From positions 301,155 to 365,154 of the forward strand of contig BGON01000001.1 of NCBI GenBank assembly GCA_003569265.1: a stretch of DNA of 64,000 nucleotides, given 5' to 3'. Within the stretch, counting starts at the first letter, position 1. Every line of letters begins with the position of its first letter. The notes under the pieces are model-generated. The model saw only the letters and a program-made list of their open reading frames with translations. It made no database searches and was not told where the DNA came from. Positions 55,312-64,000 of the stretch are shown one piece after another. Both the position numbers and the translations under genes were made by a program. The stretch is from Actinomycetota bacterium. GTDB taxonomy: Bacteria; Actinomycetota; Actinomycetes; Nanopelagicales; Nanopelagicaceae.

Positions 55312-56196
55312 TTGAACGCTAAATCGACAAAGCAAGAAGATGTAGCAACTACTGCCACTCTTCTAGGTAAAAAAGCCTCAAGTATCCCCACACCTGCTCC
55401 CATCACAGAGCATGGAAATGCAAAAGTTGTTGCGATCTTCAACCAAAAAGGTGGAGTCGGTAAAACCACTACAACAATTAATCTTGGCGCATCCCTTGCC
55501 GAAATGGGTCGTCGTGTTCTGCTGGTGGATTTTGACCCTCAAGGTGGCCTCTCACTTGGTTTAGGTGTTAATGCCCATTCACTTCCACTGGAGCAAACTG
55601 TTTATTACGCACTGATGACTCCCACTGCAAATGTCGATTCGATAGTTCTTAAATCTGCAGTACCGGGCCTTGATTTCTTACCTGCTAACCGCGACCTTGG
55701 AACAGCTGAAACAACACTGGGCGCCGAAATTGGCGGCCAGCAATATCTCAAGCGCGCTTTGGGCTCTGTGCGCGATTACTACGATGTTATTTTGATTGAT
55801 TGCCAGCCAACAATGGGACAGTTAACAATTAACGCACTGGTTGCAGCCGATGAAGTTATCGTTCCTTTGCAATGTGAGTATTTCGCACTTCATGGCTTTA
55901 TTGAACTTAAGGGAAACTTGGATAAAGTCAAGACTTTTCTAAATCCAAATCTACGTCTTGTTGGTATTTTGGCAACGATGTATGACAAGAAAACTTCACA
56001 TAACCGTCAAGTTCTTGAGCGTATTTTGGAGCAGTTCCCACAAGACGTATTTGAAACAATCATTGCCAAGACAATCCGTTTCCCTGAAACAACAGTTGTT
56101 GGGGAACCAATCACGACATATGCAACCAGCTCTGGTGGCGCGGCTTCATACCGTCGCCTAGCTAAAGAACTTATTGCCCGAGGAGGCGCACGATGA
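55312..56196 (+). CDS. parA: ParA-family ATPase
   Basis: A 294-residue Soj/ParA-like ATPase. The deviant Walker A is FNQKGGVGKTTTTINLG (residues ~44-60) and the Walker B-like DVILIDCQPTMGQLTINAL follows. It starts at TTG with AGAGG eight bases upstream. This copy is the one that sits beside scpAB and xerD in actinobacteria, distinct from the origin-proximal parA. No parB lies next to it; instead a small ribbon-helix-helix-like protein overlaps its end by four bases. Confidence 0.92.
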   Translation: MNAKSTKQEDVATTATLLGKKASSIPTPAPITEHGNAKVVAIFNQKGGVGKTTTTINLGASLAEMGRRVLLVDFDPQGGLSLGLGVNAHSLPLEQTVYYALMTPTANVDSIVLKSAVPGLDFLPANRDLGTAETTLGAEIGGQQYLKRALGSVRDYYDVILIDCQPTMGQLTINALVAADEVIVPLQCEYFALHGFIELKGNLDKVKTFLNPNLRLVGILATMYDKKTSHNRQVLERILEQFPQDVFETIIAKTIRFPETTVVGEPITTYATSSGGAASYRRLAKELIARGGAR

Positions 56197-56603
56197 CACG
56201 CAGAGCAAATCTTCCAGGCGCTGATGAACTATTTCGTTCAACTACCCCAGCGTTAAGTGCAGTCCCTGCACAGAGTGAAACACCTGAACCACTTGTTCCA
56301 CCAGCTATTGCAACTCCCAAGGCACCATCGAGCAAGAAAGGTGTTCGAACAATTGCACGTCGTCGTGTGACAACTGTTGATCGCTCACCTTCTGGTCGTG
56401 AGCGCCATGACGAAAAGATCACTGTCTACCTATCTCCTGATGAACTCTTTGAATTAGATCAAGCACGACTACAACTTCGTGGTGATCTTGGACTTGCAGT
56501 TGATCGCGGTCGCATTGTTCGCGAATCAATCGCTGTCATTATCGCAGATCTTGAAGCTAAGGGTGATCAAAGTATTCTTGCCCGCCGTTTACGCGGCCTA
56601 TAA
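56193..56603 (+). CDS. Small ParA-associated protein with probable ribbon-helix-helix DNA-binding end
   Basis: A 136-residue protein. The first ~65 residues are low-complexity and proline/serine rich, then a basic stretch (TIARRRVTTVDRS) leads to KITVYLSPDELFELDQARLQLRGD and RGRIVREAIAVII (positions as in RIVRESIAVII), which looks like a ribbon-helix-helix fold. It overlaps parA by four bases (ATGA). By position it could be the DNA-binding partner of this ParA, as ParG or ParR serve plasmid systems; that is inference. Confidence 0.8.
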   Translation: MTRRANLPGADELFRSTTPALSAVPAQSETPEPLVPPAIATPKAPSSKKGVRTIARRRVTTVDRSPSGRERHDEKITVYLSPDELFELDQARLQLRGDLGLAVDRGRIVRESIAVIIADLEAKGDQSILARRLRGL

Positions 56604-56609
56604 GAACTA

Positions 56610-57539
56610 CTAACCGCGTGCTCGCGGATGAGCTAGTGAATAACTCTCTCGCACTTTATCGATAGTTATAAGCGTATATATCTGCGTTGTAGTCACTGAG
56701 GCATGCCCTAGTAGTTCTTGGACGACGCGAATGTCTGCCCCACCATCTAATAAATGTGTTGCATAGGAATGTCTAAAGACGTGGGGTGAAACATGGGCTT
56801 CAATTCCTGCATCTTTTGCGGCTCTAATCACCATATTCCAGGCACTTTGGCGAGTAAGCCGCACTCCCCTGGAGTTAAGAAAGAGTGCGGTATTGGTTTT
56901 AGAACTCTTAGCTGCAAGCAACGGACGTATGCGAACCAAGTAATCAGTAATGGCCTTTGTTGCAAAAGATCCGAGTGGAACTATTCGCTCCTTGGAACCC
57001 TTACCGCGCAGCTTTAATGTGGTGATTTCGCCGTCAACGCTTTGGGCACTCGCGATATCAGCGATATTAATTCCCACTAATTCCGATACTCGAGCACCGC
57101 TGCTATAGAGCAGCTCAATCATTGCTTGATCTCGAAGAGTTATGGGTTCACTTTCCCTATACGCAGCATTAATCAAAGACATAATCTGCTCAACCGTTAA
57201 CGCTTTTGGTAGTCGACGCTTCGATTGACTTGGAGACATCTCGAAAGTTGGATTAGCTATCCCAAACTCACTCATAGCATGCTTGAAAAATGAACGAAGT
57301 GTTGAATTGATTCGACTGATGCTGGCAGGTGATGCTTGATCACTCTTAAGGGATACTTCAAAATCTGCGATGATTTGCGGATCCACATCCGCCAATGCTT
57401 TCCCGTTTAGGAAGTTCTCAAACTTCAATAAATCCCTGCGATAAGCAGCGATTGTGTGCACAGATAAACCACGTTCAATTGTTAAGTGATTTAGAAATGA
57501 AGTAGAAACTAAATCAAAGTTCAACGCTTGCATATCCAT
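56610..57539 (-). CDS. xerD: Tyrosine recombinase XerD
   Basis: A 309-residue site-specific recombinase resolving chromosome dimers at dif. Catalytic residues: Arg in SSGARVSELVGI, His-x-x-Arg in HVFRHSYATHLLDGGADIR, His in LLGHASVTTTQIYT and the nucleophile Tyr in the same segment. The N-terminal SAM-like DNA-binding domain is intact. Neither a ribosome binding site nor a TANNNT box at the standard spacing precedes the ATG. Instead the relic reading frame of ald runs into it (see 57514-57615). Convergent with the parA operon, six bases apart. Confidence 0.95.
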   Translation of the reverse strand: MDMQALNFDLVSTSFLNHLTIERGLSVHTIAAYRRDLLKFENFLNGKALADVDPQIIADFEVSLKSDQASPASISRINSTLRSFFKHAMSEFGIANPTFEMSPSQSKRRLPKALTVEQIMSLINAAYRESEPITLRDQAMIELLYSSGARVSELVGINIADIASAQSVDGEITTLKLRGKGSKERIVPLGSFATKAITDYLVRIRPLLAAKSSKTNTALFLNSRGVRLTRQSAWNMVIRAAKDAGIEAHVSPHVFRHSYATHLLDGGADIRVVQELLGHASVTTTQIYTLITIDKVRESYSLAHPRARG

Positions 57540-57615
57540 GCACTGTGTCTACGGTTTTCGTGATAGCTACCCGTGATTCGTGGACCTTAATCTCTTTAGG
57601 TACTCCAACGATCAT
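57514..57615 (-). pseudogene. ald: Relic of alanine dehydrogenase (ald) N-terminus
   Basis: A 33-codon frame begins at the ATG directly after the pyrG stop (TGAATG). Its first 19 residues, MIVGVPKEIKVHESRVAIT, match the universal start of alanine dehydrogenase (compare MRVGIPTETKNNEFRVAIT of mycobacteria). After that the match ends and the frame stops at 57514, 26 bases inside xerD. The rest of ald (~350 codons) is absent. In Streptomyces an ald gene lies in this same neighbourhood (near pyrG, nudix and parA), so this looks like the stump left by a deletion. The stump may now couple translation of pyrG and xerD. Confidence 0.8.
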
Positions 57616-59250
57616 TCACTTACCTTTCGCGTCTACCGCCGCTTTAATCAGTCCAACAAAGAGTGGGTGTGGCTTCGTTGGACGTGAACGTAGCTCTGGG
57701 TGAGCCTGTGTTCCTACGTAGTAAGGATGCACCTCTCGAGGCAGTTCCACAAACTCCACCAAATCACGCTGCGTGAACATGCCGGAAAAAACTAAACCAG
57801 CCTTTGAAATCTGATCACGATACTTATTGTTGACTTCATAGCGATGACGGTGTCGCTCTGATATTTCAAGTGAACCATAAGTATCAGCTACTACTGATCC
57901 TTTGAGTAGATCTGCTTTATAGAGACCAAGGCGCATTGTGCCGCCCATGTCACCTTCTCCTGCAACAACATGTTTTTGATCATCCATCGTTGCAATCACT
58001 GGTGTTCCAGAATCAGAGAACTCAGCAGAAATAGCATCCTTTATGCCAGCTAGGTTTCTAGCAGCTTCAATGACCATGCACTGCAAACCTAAACACAATC
58101 CCAGCGTTGGAATCTTGTTTTCACGAGCAAATTTAAGCGCACCAACTTTTCCTTCAATGCCTCGAATTCCAAAACCTCCAGGAACGACAATGGCATCCAA
58201 GCCACTCAGATGCTTCTTGGCACCTTCTGCACTTTCGCACTCATCACTTGGAATCCAAACAATTTCAATCTTTGCCTCATTTGCAAAACCACCGGCGCGC
58301 AGAGCTTCAGAAACTGAAAGGTAGGCATCTGGCAGATCAATGTATTTTCCGACAAGGCCGACGCGAACATGGTGCTTCGGATGATGGACTTTCTGGAGCA
58401 AAGCATCCCATTCACCCCACACCACTTCATGGCCACCTAAATCAAGGCGCTTAACAACATAGGCGTCTAAACCTTCTGAATGCAACACCTTAGGAATGTC
58501 ATATATCGAAGGTGCATCCATAGCAGCAACAACTGCCTCAAGATCAACGTCACACATCAGTGAAATCTTCTTCTTCACAGCCAGAGGAATCTCTCGATCT
58601 GAACGCAAAACAATTGCATCCGGAGCAATACCAATACTGCGAAGTGCAACGACAGAGTGTTGCGTCGGCTTGGTCTTTAATTCACCTGATGGGCCGATGT
58701 ATGGAACCAAAGAAACGTGTAAATAGAAAACATTATCGCGACCCACTTCTTGGCGAATTTGGCGAATAGATTCTAGGAATGGCTGAGATTCAATATCGCC
58801 AACTGTTCCGCCAACTTCAGTGATAACTAAATCGATATCTGGCGCGGTCATGGCGCGGATGCGCTCTTTAATTTCATTGGTGATGTGCGGGATCACCTGA
58901 ACAGTTTCGCCTAAATACTCACCGCGACGCTCTCTTGCGATAACGCGCGAATACACTTGACCTGTGGTGACGTTAGCGGACCCATGTAAATTGGTATCGA
59001 GAAATCTTTCGTAGTGACCGATATCTAAATCTGTTTCTGCGCCATCGTCGGTAACAAAAACCTCACCATGTTGGAAGGGATTCATGGTGCCAGGATCAAC
59101 ATTGAGATACGGATCAAGCTTTTGCATCGTCACGCGGATGCCACGGGCTACTAATAACCTGCCAAGTGATGAGGCGGTGAGTCCTTTGCCAAGTGATGAG
59201 GCGACTCCGCCAGTTACGAACAAGTGTTTAGTCACATGAGGTTGGCCCAT
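57616..59250 (-). CDS. pyrG: CTP synthase
   Basis: About 544 residues. The N-terminal synthase domain starts [26 protein letters not shown]; the C-terminal glutaminase domain has the nucleophile Cys in [17 protein letters not shown] and the His-Glu pair in [12 protein letters not shown]. It converts UTP to CTP. ATG 59250 matches the family start; a TAGGTT box lies eight bases upstream, and an in-frame ATG six codons earlier is the alternative. The usual nudix gene after pyrG is missing. Confidence 0.96.
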   Translation of the reverse strand: MGQPHVTKHLFVTGGVASSLGKGLTASSLGRLLVARGIRVTMQKLDPYLNVDPGTMNPFQHGEVFVTDDGAETDLDIGHYERFLDTNLHGSANVTTGQVYSRVIARERRGEYLGETVQVIPHITNEIKERIRAMTAPDIDLVITEVGGTVGDIESQPFLESIRQIRQEVGRDNVFYLHVSLVPYIGPSGELKTKPTQHSVVALRSIGIAPDAIVLRSDREIPLAVKKKISLMCDVDLEAVVAAMDAPSIYDIPKVLHSEGLDAYVVKRLDLGGHEVVWGEWDALLQKVHHPKHHVRVGLVGKYIDLPDAYLSVSEALRAGGFANEAKIEIVWIPSDECESAEGAKKHLSGLDAIVVPGGFGIRGIEGKVGALKFARENKIPTLGLCLGLQCMVIEAARNLAGIKDAISAEFSDSGTPVIATMDDQKHVVAGEGDMGGTMRLGLYKADLLKGSVVADTYGSLEISERHRHRYEVNNKYRDQISKAGLVFSGMFTQRDLVEFVELPREVHPYYVGTQAHPELRSRPTKPHPLFVGLIKAAVDAKGK

Positions 59251-59276
59251 GGGAGACCAACCTATCATCGGATTGC

Positions 59277-61004
59277 CTATCGCCTCGACATGGGCAGTTC
59301 CAGGAGTTCGGTGGCGTGCTCGCGCGCGCTTGTTGAGCTCTCCATCCCCGCCAACATGCGGGCTATCTCCTCAACGCGATCCTCTTTGACCACTTTTCGC
59401 ACATTGCTTTCGGTAACTGAACCATCAGAGTTCTTCGTCACTACAAAATGAGAATCAGCCCAAGCGGCTACTTGAGGCAGGTGAGTCACAACAATGACTT
59501 GTGCATGTTGAGAAAGTGCATGTAATCGCCGCCCAACTTCGATGGCTGCTTTTCCGCCAACTCCAGCATCTACCTCGTCAAAGACATATGTTCCAACTGG
59601 GTGAGTTGCTGCCAATACCACTTCTAGTCCCAACATCACTCGTGACATCTCACCACCACTTGCCCCTTTAGCAAGTGGAACAAGTGGCCCATCCTTGTGT
59701 CCTTGAATGAGCATTGCAATCTCATCACAACCAAGGGCCGTGAAATCAGATTCTTTCAATGCGTTGTAGTCAGCACTGTTGACTTGGCAATGAAATGAAG
59801 TGTGTGGCATAGAAAGCTGCTGAATCTCTGCGGTAACTTCTTTCGATAACTTTGTAGCCTTTTCACTTCGAATACTTGTAAGTGATTTCGCAGCCAGTAC
59901 AAGATTTTTCTTGATTCCAACTAATTCACTCTCTAACTCCTTTAACCGCTCATCTCCGCCTTCAAGATCTGCGATTGAATTCTTTGAACTCTCGAAGCGC
60001 TCGATTAGTGCAACGAGTTCATCATCGGCAGATTGCGAACTGCCATATTTTTTAATGAGTGCATTGATCTCAGCTTTTCGGCTATTTAAGTAATCCAAGC
60101 GAACAGGATCGGCCTCTAAATTAGATATATATGAGGCTAAAACTGCTTTTGCATCTGCAACTAAGAAAAATGCTTCACTCAGCTTTTGATAGAGCTCTTC
60201 GATTTGTGGATCTTTGGCTCGAACCGAATCCAGCGATTTCCTAATAATTCCAAGTGTTGTCAGCGATCCTGACTCCTCCTCTTCAATAACTGAAGAGGCG
60301 CTTTGTGCAGCCAATCGCAGATCCTCAACGCTAGATAAGCGCCCAATCTCAGTAGTGATTTCTTGTAGCTCACCGCGCTCCAACTTCAACTTCCCCATTA
60401 CATTTGCGAACTCACGCAACTCAACTAACTGTGCATCCCTTGAATCAATGCTCTTCTTCATGGCAGATATTCGAGATTTCAGGTCGTGATAGTTGGCTAG
60501 CTCGCTCTGATAATGCTCCAACGCATTATTTAACTCTTTGCCACCAAATCGATCCAGCAAATCTCTTTGCTTGGCAGACTTAGTCATATTCAAATTCGCT
60601 GCTTGGGCATGTACCTCTACAAGGTTCTCACTCGCAGCAGCCAACACACTAGATGGCACAGCAATAGCATTACTTGTCGCCTTACTTTTGCCATCAGCAT
60701 TTACAGTTCTGGTAAGAATTAACTGTCCGTCTTCAATTTGCAAACCACTTTCCTCAAAAGAATCCTGTAAAGACTTTGGGACGCTAAAGCTGCCACTGGC
60801 AACTAACCTTTCGCTTCCCTTTCGAACAAGTGAGCTATCACTTTTCCCACCCAATATGAGGTTAAGCGCGGTAAGAATCATTGTTTTACCTGCGCCTGTT
60901 TCACCCGTTAAGACAGTTAAGCCCGGGGATATTTCAAGTGTGGAGTGCTCAATGACTCCTATAGAGCGAATAGATATTTCTTCTAAAAATGTGCGATCAC
61001 TCAC
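59277..61004 (-). CDS. recN: DNA repair protein RecN
   Basis: About 575 residues, an SMC-like ATPase for double-strand break repair. Walker A is [19 protein letters not shown], the ABC signature region [17 protein letters not shown] and Walker [16 protein letters not shown]; coiled coils lie between. GTG 61004 is chosen because it overlaps the nadK stop by eight bases and has GAGGG upstream; the longer frame does not fit the family. It is part of the tlyA-nadK-recN operon. Confidence 0.95.
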   Translation of the reverse strand: MSDRTFLEEISIRSIGVIEHSTLEISPGLTVLTGETGAGKTMILTALNLILGGKSDSSLVRKGSERLVASGSFSVPKSLQDSFEESGLQIEDGQLILTRTVNADGKSKATSNAIAVPSSVLAAASENLVEVHAQAANLNMTKSAKQRDLLDRFGGKELNNALEHYQSELANYHDLKSRISAMKKSIDSRDAQLVELREFANVMGKLKLERGELQEITTEIGRLSSVEDLRLAAQSASSVIEEEESGSLTTLGIIRKSLDSVRAKDPQIEELYQKLSEAFFLVADAKAVLASYISNLEADPVRLDYLNSRKAEINALIKKYGSSQSADDELVALIERFESSKNSIADLEGGDERLKELESELVGIKKNLVLAAKSLTSIRSEKATKLSKEVTAEIQQLSMPHTSFHCQVNSADYNALKESDFTALGCDEIAMLIQGHKDGPLVPLAKGASGGEMSRVMLGLEVVLAATHPVGTYVFDEVDAGVGGKAAIEVGRRLHALSQHAQVIVVTHLPQVAAWADSHFVVTKNSDGSVTESNVRKVVKEDRVEEIARMLAGMESSTSAREHATELLELPMSRR

Positions 61005-61854
61005 CGCGCCAACCCTCAACGGGAAGTTTGAATTTGGCCACCAACCGATCACTAAAGACGGTGTTAGCTAAATGCGCCAGTTTAACAACATAAGAATCCT
61101 TAGTAATAACAACACGATCACCTGACTGCAATACAAACTTTCTCAAGGAATCAGCTGATAAAACTGATTCTTTGGATTCCACATTAACAACAATTTCAGA
61201 TTGTGGAGAAATCACAAGTGGACGTGAGAAAAGGGCATGAGCTGAGATTGGCAAGACAACAAGTGCATCAACCTGAGGCCATACCACTGGGCCTCCAGCA
61301 GAAAAAGCGTATGCAGTTGAACCAGTTGGTGTGGAGCAGATCAAGCCATCACAACCCCAACGTGAAATAGGTCGACCATCAATTTCAAGCAAGAGTTCCA
61401 CCATCGATGATCGCTCGCGCTCAACCGTTACTTCATTAAGTGCCCAGCCCTCGGCAACAGTTTCGCCCTTTCGTTTGACTGCATATTGCAAAACCATTCG
61501 TGAATCCAATACATATTCACGTTTTGTGATTGCTGAAACGATTGTCGCAAGAGGTGGCTTCTCAACTTCGGCCAAAAATCCAACATGTCCTAAATTCACA
61601 CCCAGCAATGGAATTTCCTGCACGCGAGCAACTTCTGCTGCACGCAACATTGTGCCATCCCCGCCCAACACGACGGCAACCTCAAGTTGTGGTAAAGATT
61701 TGATATCACACTTAGCAACTCCTGGAATTGCTACATCAGAGATTGTGAAGAGTGAAAATCCTTCAGCTGCAAAATCTTTTGCAAGAACCGTCGCCGCATC
61801 TACTGCTTCCTTACGTGAAGGGTTGCAGACAAGTAAAATATTGCGCTCACTCAT
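60997..61854 (-). CDS. nadK: NAD kinase
   Basis: A 285-residue enzyme phosphorylating NAD to NADP. The GGDGTMLRAAEVA motif and the conserved WALNEVTVERERSSMVELLLEIDG and STPTGSTAYAFSAGGP segments are present. Its stop overlaps the recN start and its own start is one base before the tlyA stop, a typical actinobacterial arrangement. Confidence 0.97.
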   Translation of the reverse strand: MSERNILLVCNPSRKEAVDAATVLAKDFAAEGFSLFTISDVAIPGVAKCDIKSLPQLEVAVVLGGDGTMLRAAEVARVQEIPLLGVNLGHVGFLAEVEKPPLATIVSAITKREYVLDSRMVLQYAVKRKGETVAEGWALNEVTVERERSSMVELLLEIDGRPISRWGCDGLICSTPTGSTAYAFSAGGPVVWPQVDALVVLPISAHALFSRPLVISPQSEIVVNVESKESVLSADSLRKFVLQSGDRVVITKDSYVVKLAHLANTVFSDRLVAKFKLPVEGWRGE

Positions 61855-62642
61855 TTATTGCGGTCCAATCGCTATCGCTTGATCTAACGCCTCATGATTA
61901 ATCTCTGGGGCTCCTCGACGTAGCCACAAGAAATATTCAACATTTCCAGCTGGTCCTGGTAGTGGACTAGCTGCAATGCCTAAGGTTCCAAGACCGACAT
62001 CATAAGCAGAATCTGCGACTTCGATAACAGCAGATTTTCTAAGGGCTGGATCACGCACAACTCCACCGGCTCCCAGCTTTTCCCGCCCCACTTCAAACTG
62101 TGGCTTCACCATCACCACAAAATCCGCTTCAGGCTTTGAGACCGCAGCTAACGCAGGTAGTACAAGAGTTAACGAAATGAAGGAGAGATCAGCAACAACT
62201 AGATCAATAGGATCCCCAATTACCTCACCCGTCAAGTGGCGAATATTGGTGCGATCATGAACAGTTACACGTGGATCTTGGCGAAGCTCCCACGCTAGTT
62301 GCCCATAACCAACATCTACTGCAACAACCTTCTCGGCTCCCCTGCGCAGTAGCACATCGGTAAATCCCCGGTTGATGCCCCAGCATCTAAACACCTTTTG
62401 CCCTCAACTACTACACCAGAAAATGCATCGAGTGCCCCAGCTAATTTGTGGCCACCTCTGGAAACAAAATCATCTCGCTTACCATGCAGTTTTATAGAGG
62501 TTTCAGCGTCGACCATTGTTGCTGGCTTTGTTGCTGGAATTCCATTGACTAAAACTGATCTGGCTTCAATTAAATCCGATGCCTGTTCGCGCGAACGGGC
62601 TAACTCCCGGCGCACCAACTCAGCATCAAGACGAATTTTCAC
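61855..62642 (-). pseudogene. tlyA: TlyA family rRNA 2'-O-methyltransferase, interrupted by a single-base frameshift
   Basis: The first frame (62642 down to ~62370) codes the S4 domain and KRCLDAGASTGD; the second continues FTDVLLRRGAEKVVAVDVGYGQLAW and the rest of the FtsJ-like methyltransferase to 61855. One G missing from the GGGG (CCCC at 62366-62369 on the plus strand) restores CLDAGASTGGFTDVLL, the family's SAM motif, and ~262 residues. TlyA methylates 16S and 23S rRNA in mycobacteria. Artefact is the likelier explanation. Confidence 0.9.
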
Positions 62643-62651
62643 GCGCTCTAC

Positions 62652-62813
62652 TTACAACCCATCGATAGATGAAAGTGCAGTAGATAGTTTCTGATGCAAT
62701 TGTTCATAGCGATCTCCATGATCGTTAATCTGCATTGAATCGATTTCCACCAATTCACTTCGAATCTCTTCTACTAAATTCTCACCGTGTGTATGTTCAG
62801 AGGCAGTTGTCAT
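62652..62813 (-). CDS. Small conserved-context protein (53 residues)
   Basis: A 53-codon frame from ATG 62813 to TAA 62652. The product starts MTTASEHTHGENLVEEIRSE, is acidic and helical in appearance, and has no cysteine or membrane segment. Its ATG overlaps the TGA of the upstream phasin-like gene (ATGA) and it ends nine bases before tlyA, so it is embedded in the tlyA operon. I do not recognise a family. Confidence 0.7.
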   Translation of the reverse strand: MTTASEHTHGENLVEEIRSELVEIDSMQINDHGDRYEQLHQKLSTALSSIDGL

Positions 62814-63117
62814 TTCTTGCTCGCCTTCTTTGTCGCAGCTTTTTTGACAGTTTTCTTCCTAGGTGTAGCGGCTTTTTTCACGGGCTTGCTCATCTTCAAA
62901 CGAGCGACTTCCTCTTTCAAAGCTTCGAACTCTCCGCGCTTAACAAAACCCATTTCGAAACTGAGCGTTCCACCTCATCTTCAACTTTAATTTTTAGAGC
63001 TTCACCGCCTTCGCGCAGCCATTGATTGACCGTTGAAGCTACTTCTGAAGCGTTCTTGTCTCCGTCACTTACTTTATTGAGATATGTGCGCAGAGTTGAA
63101 AATATGTCATTGGCCAT
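62810..63117 (-). pseudogene. Phasin-like / coiled-coil accessory protein, interrupted by a single-base frameshift
   Basis: The first frame MANDIFSTLRTYLNKVSDG to VERSVSK runs to ~62955; the adjacent frame continues MGFVKRGEFEALKEEVARLK and a lysine-alanine-rich tail (KKAATPRKKTVKKAATKK) to TGA at 62810. One missing base in TTT 62953-62955 joins them into ~102 residues, resembling small phasin-like coiled-coil proteins with basic tails. The long basic tail could bind nucleic acid. Function is unknown. It overlaps the 53-residue gene by four bases. Confidence 0.78.
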
Positions 63118-63131
63118 AGCGCCAAGCCTAC

Positions 63132-63484
63132 CTAAATTCGAGATATCTCAACGGCTTCAACCTGCCAACGGCTTGCAAGTCCGCCATCACCGGTCCAAAA
63201 TCGCCTGTGAATAGCACCTGACACTTCAACCCATTCATCGGGCTTTAACGTCAGCGCGATACGACGTGATTTAGCGCTCCACGCACCGATATCTAAGGTG
63301 TCAACACCATCGCGGCGCTGCCTGGAAACGATGAGTCGAAACTCAACGACCTTATCCCCTGACGGCAGTTCTTTCTCAAGAGCCGAAGCCGAAATACGAC
63401 CCCGCAAGAGAAGATCATTAAGAGAGAAATCCTCTTCCTTTACTTCAACTGCCACACTCTTTTCTTCGCCTTTTTCTCACTCAT
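63132..63484 (-). pseudogene. SSB-like OB-fold protein, probable frameshift near its N-terminus
   Basis: From 63455 to 63132 an OB-fold protein is clear: LLLRGRISASALEKELPSGDKVVEFRLIVSRQR, then ARSRRIALTLKPDEWVEVSGAIHRRF in outline (KSRRIALTL). This resembles short actinobacterial single-stranded DNA-binding-like proteins. In the available frame it would start at GTG 63455. Adding one base to the run TTTTT at 63471-63475 joins it to ATG 63484, giving MSEKKGEEKSVAVEVKEED as N-terminus and ~117 residues. The core is certain; the start and the frameshift are inferred. Confidence 0.72.
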
Positions 63485-63576
63485 GGCATAACTCATCTCT
63501 TCTTTTGTTGGAAGCATGATGATTACAGAACAACTGACAAAGAAGGTGAAAAGAATTTAGGTGATGTGGATAATTA

Positions 63577-64000
63577 TTACAAGCAACGCTCAGCGGCATC
63601 AGTTGCCTCTTCGGCATCGATCTCTGCGCACTTTGAAAACCACTCTTGTGACTCTTCTTTACGCCCAGCAGCCTCGAGAGCATCGGCATAGGCATAGCGC
63701 AATCGCACTGCCCACTCCTCTTGTTCGTTCTTGAGCTCTTTGCAAGTAAGTGTGACAACAGCTGCATCAAATTCGCCAAGATCACGGCGTGCACCAGATG
63801 CAACGATGCGCATTTCAATTCTTCTGGTTTAGCTAATCGCTTGACCTCATCAGAGCCAGCCAAATTCATGCTTCAGAGGGTTTCCAAGACCAACGTTCGC
63901 AATCTGCCATTACCGGCCACATCGAAACATCACCTGAGATTCGATGGGATGCACGCAGCTCCTTTAGCGCAATTTCATAATGGCCTGCGCGATATGCGGC
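63577..64000 (-). pseudogene. TPR-like protein, C-terminal part, frame broken at least twice and cut by window edge
   Basis: The clean C-terminal frame (63813-63577) reads MRIVASGARRDLGEFDAAVVTLT and RYAYADALEAAGRKEESQEWFSKCAEID, a tetratricopeptide-like protein ending ATDAAERCL. Upstream, a second frame supplies MNLAGSDEVKRLAKPEELK (63869-63815), and a third, from the window edge, supplies AYRAGHYEIALKELRASHRISGD. Missing single bases near TTT 63813-63815 and near 63870 would connect the three. Such proteins are found next to tlyA in actinobacteria. Function unknown. Confidence 0.75.

Noticed and set aside
1..64000. CRISPR arrays, insertion sequences, prophage or toxin-antitoxin genes
   Set aside because: I looked for regularly spaced repeats, transposase or integrase genes other than xerD, and phage structural genes and saw none; the window is core genome with a few accessory genes.

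Overview
The window looks like a stretch of chromosome from a small, compact, relatively low-GC actinobacterium. Markers of the phylum are an actinobacterial integration host factor (mIHF), mycothiol ligase MshC with the MSMEG_4193/DUF3090/SCO1664 genes, PafB and PafC, a GarA-type FHA protein next to FtsR, a HelY-type helicase downstream of tatAC, a PriA without recognisable helicase motifs, and a tRNA without encoded CCA. The AT-leaning sequence, very short spacers and many overlapping genes would fit the freshwater Nanopelagicales (acI) type. That placement is inference from style, not a computed phylogeny.

Layout. 1-5.9 kb: pyrimidine operon (carA end, carB, pyrK, pyrD, pyrF). 5.9-14.2 kb: conserved housekeeping run (mIHF-guanylate kinase in one frame, rpoZ, coaBC, metK, priA, def, fmt, rsmB). 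14.2-18.7 kb: rpe, hisE, hisG, serB, an ABC ATPase and ung. 18.7-28.3 kb: mostly minus-strand accessory and salvage genes: an NCS2 purine permease with a structured leader, YczE-like and DUF554 membrane proteins, an alcohol dehydrogenase, tdk, an acyltransferase/SGNH protein, apt, tRNA-Leu(GAG), an M20 peptidase and an aldo/keto reductase. 28.3-36.6 kb: mycothiol cluster, PAC2 protein, HAD phosphatase, RecB-like nuclease, trmI, pafB, pafC. 36.6-43.2 kb: tatA, tatC, lipid kinase, helY, 5'-3' exonuclease, lnt. 43.2-55.2 kb, minus strand: gcvP, regulators, gcvH, a phosphatidyltransferase, cmk-der, tyrA, aroH, rluB, scpB, scpA. 55.3-56.6 kb: parA and a ribbon-helix-helix-like partner. 56.6-64 kb, minus strand: xerD, a relic of ald, pyrG, recN, nadK, tlyA, small proteins, an SSB-like protein and the end of a TPR protein.

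Three properties run through the window. (1) Many start codons outside operons are preceded by TANNNT and then exactly six bases, the signature of leaderless mRNAs. (2) Five of eight convergent gene pairs share four bases between their stop codons. (3) Nine genes are broken by what look like missing single bases, mostly in short homopolymers, and adding one base gives the family's usual length. Assembly error is the simplest reading, so these genes are annotated here as restored spans.

The items most worth follow-up are the leader of the purine permease, which has a hairpin arm that can alternatively mask the ribosome binding site; the cluster of TTATCGATAA-like sites between aroH and rluB; the ald relic between pyrG and xerD; and the mIHF-guanylate kinase fusion.
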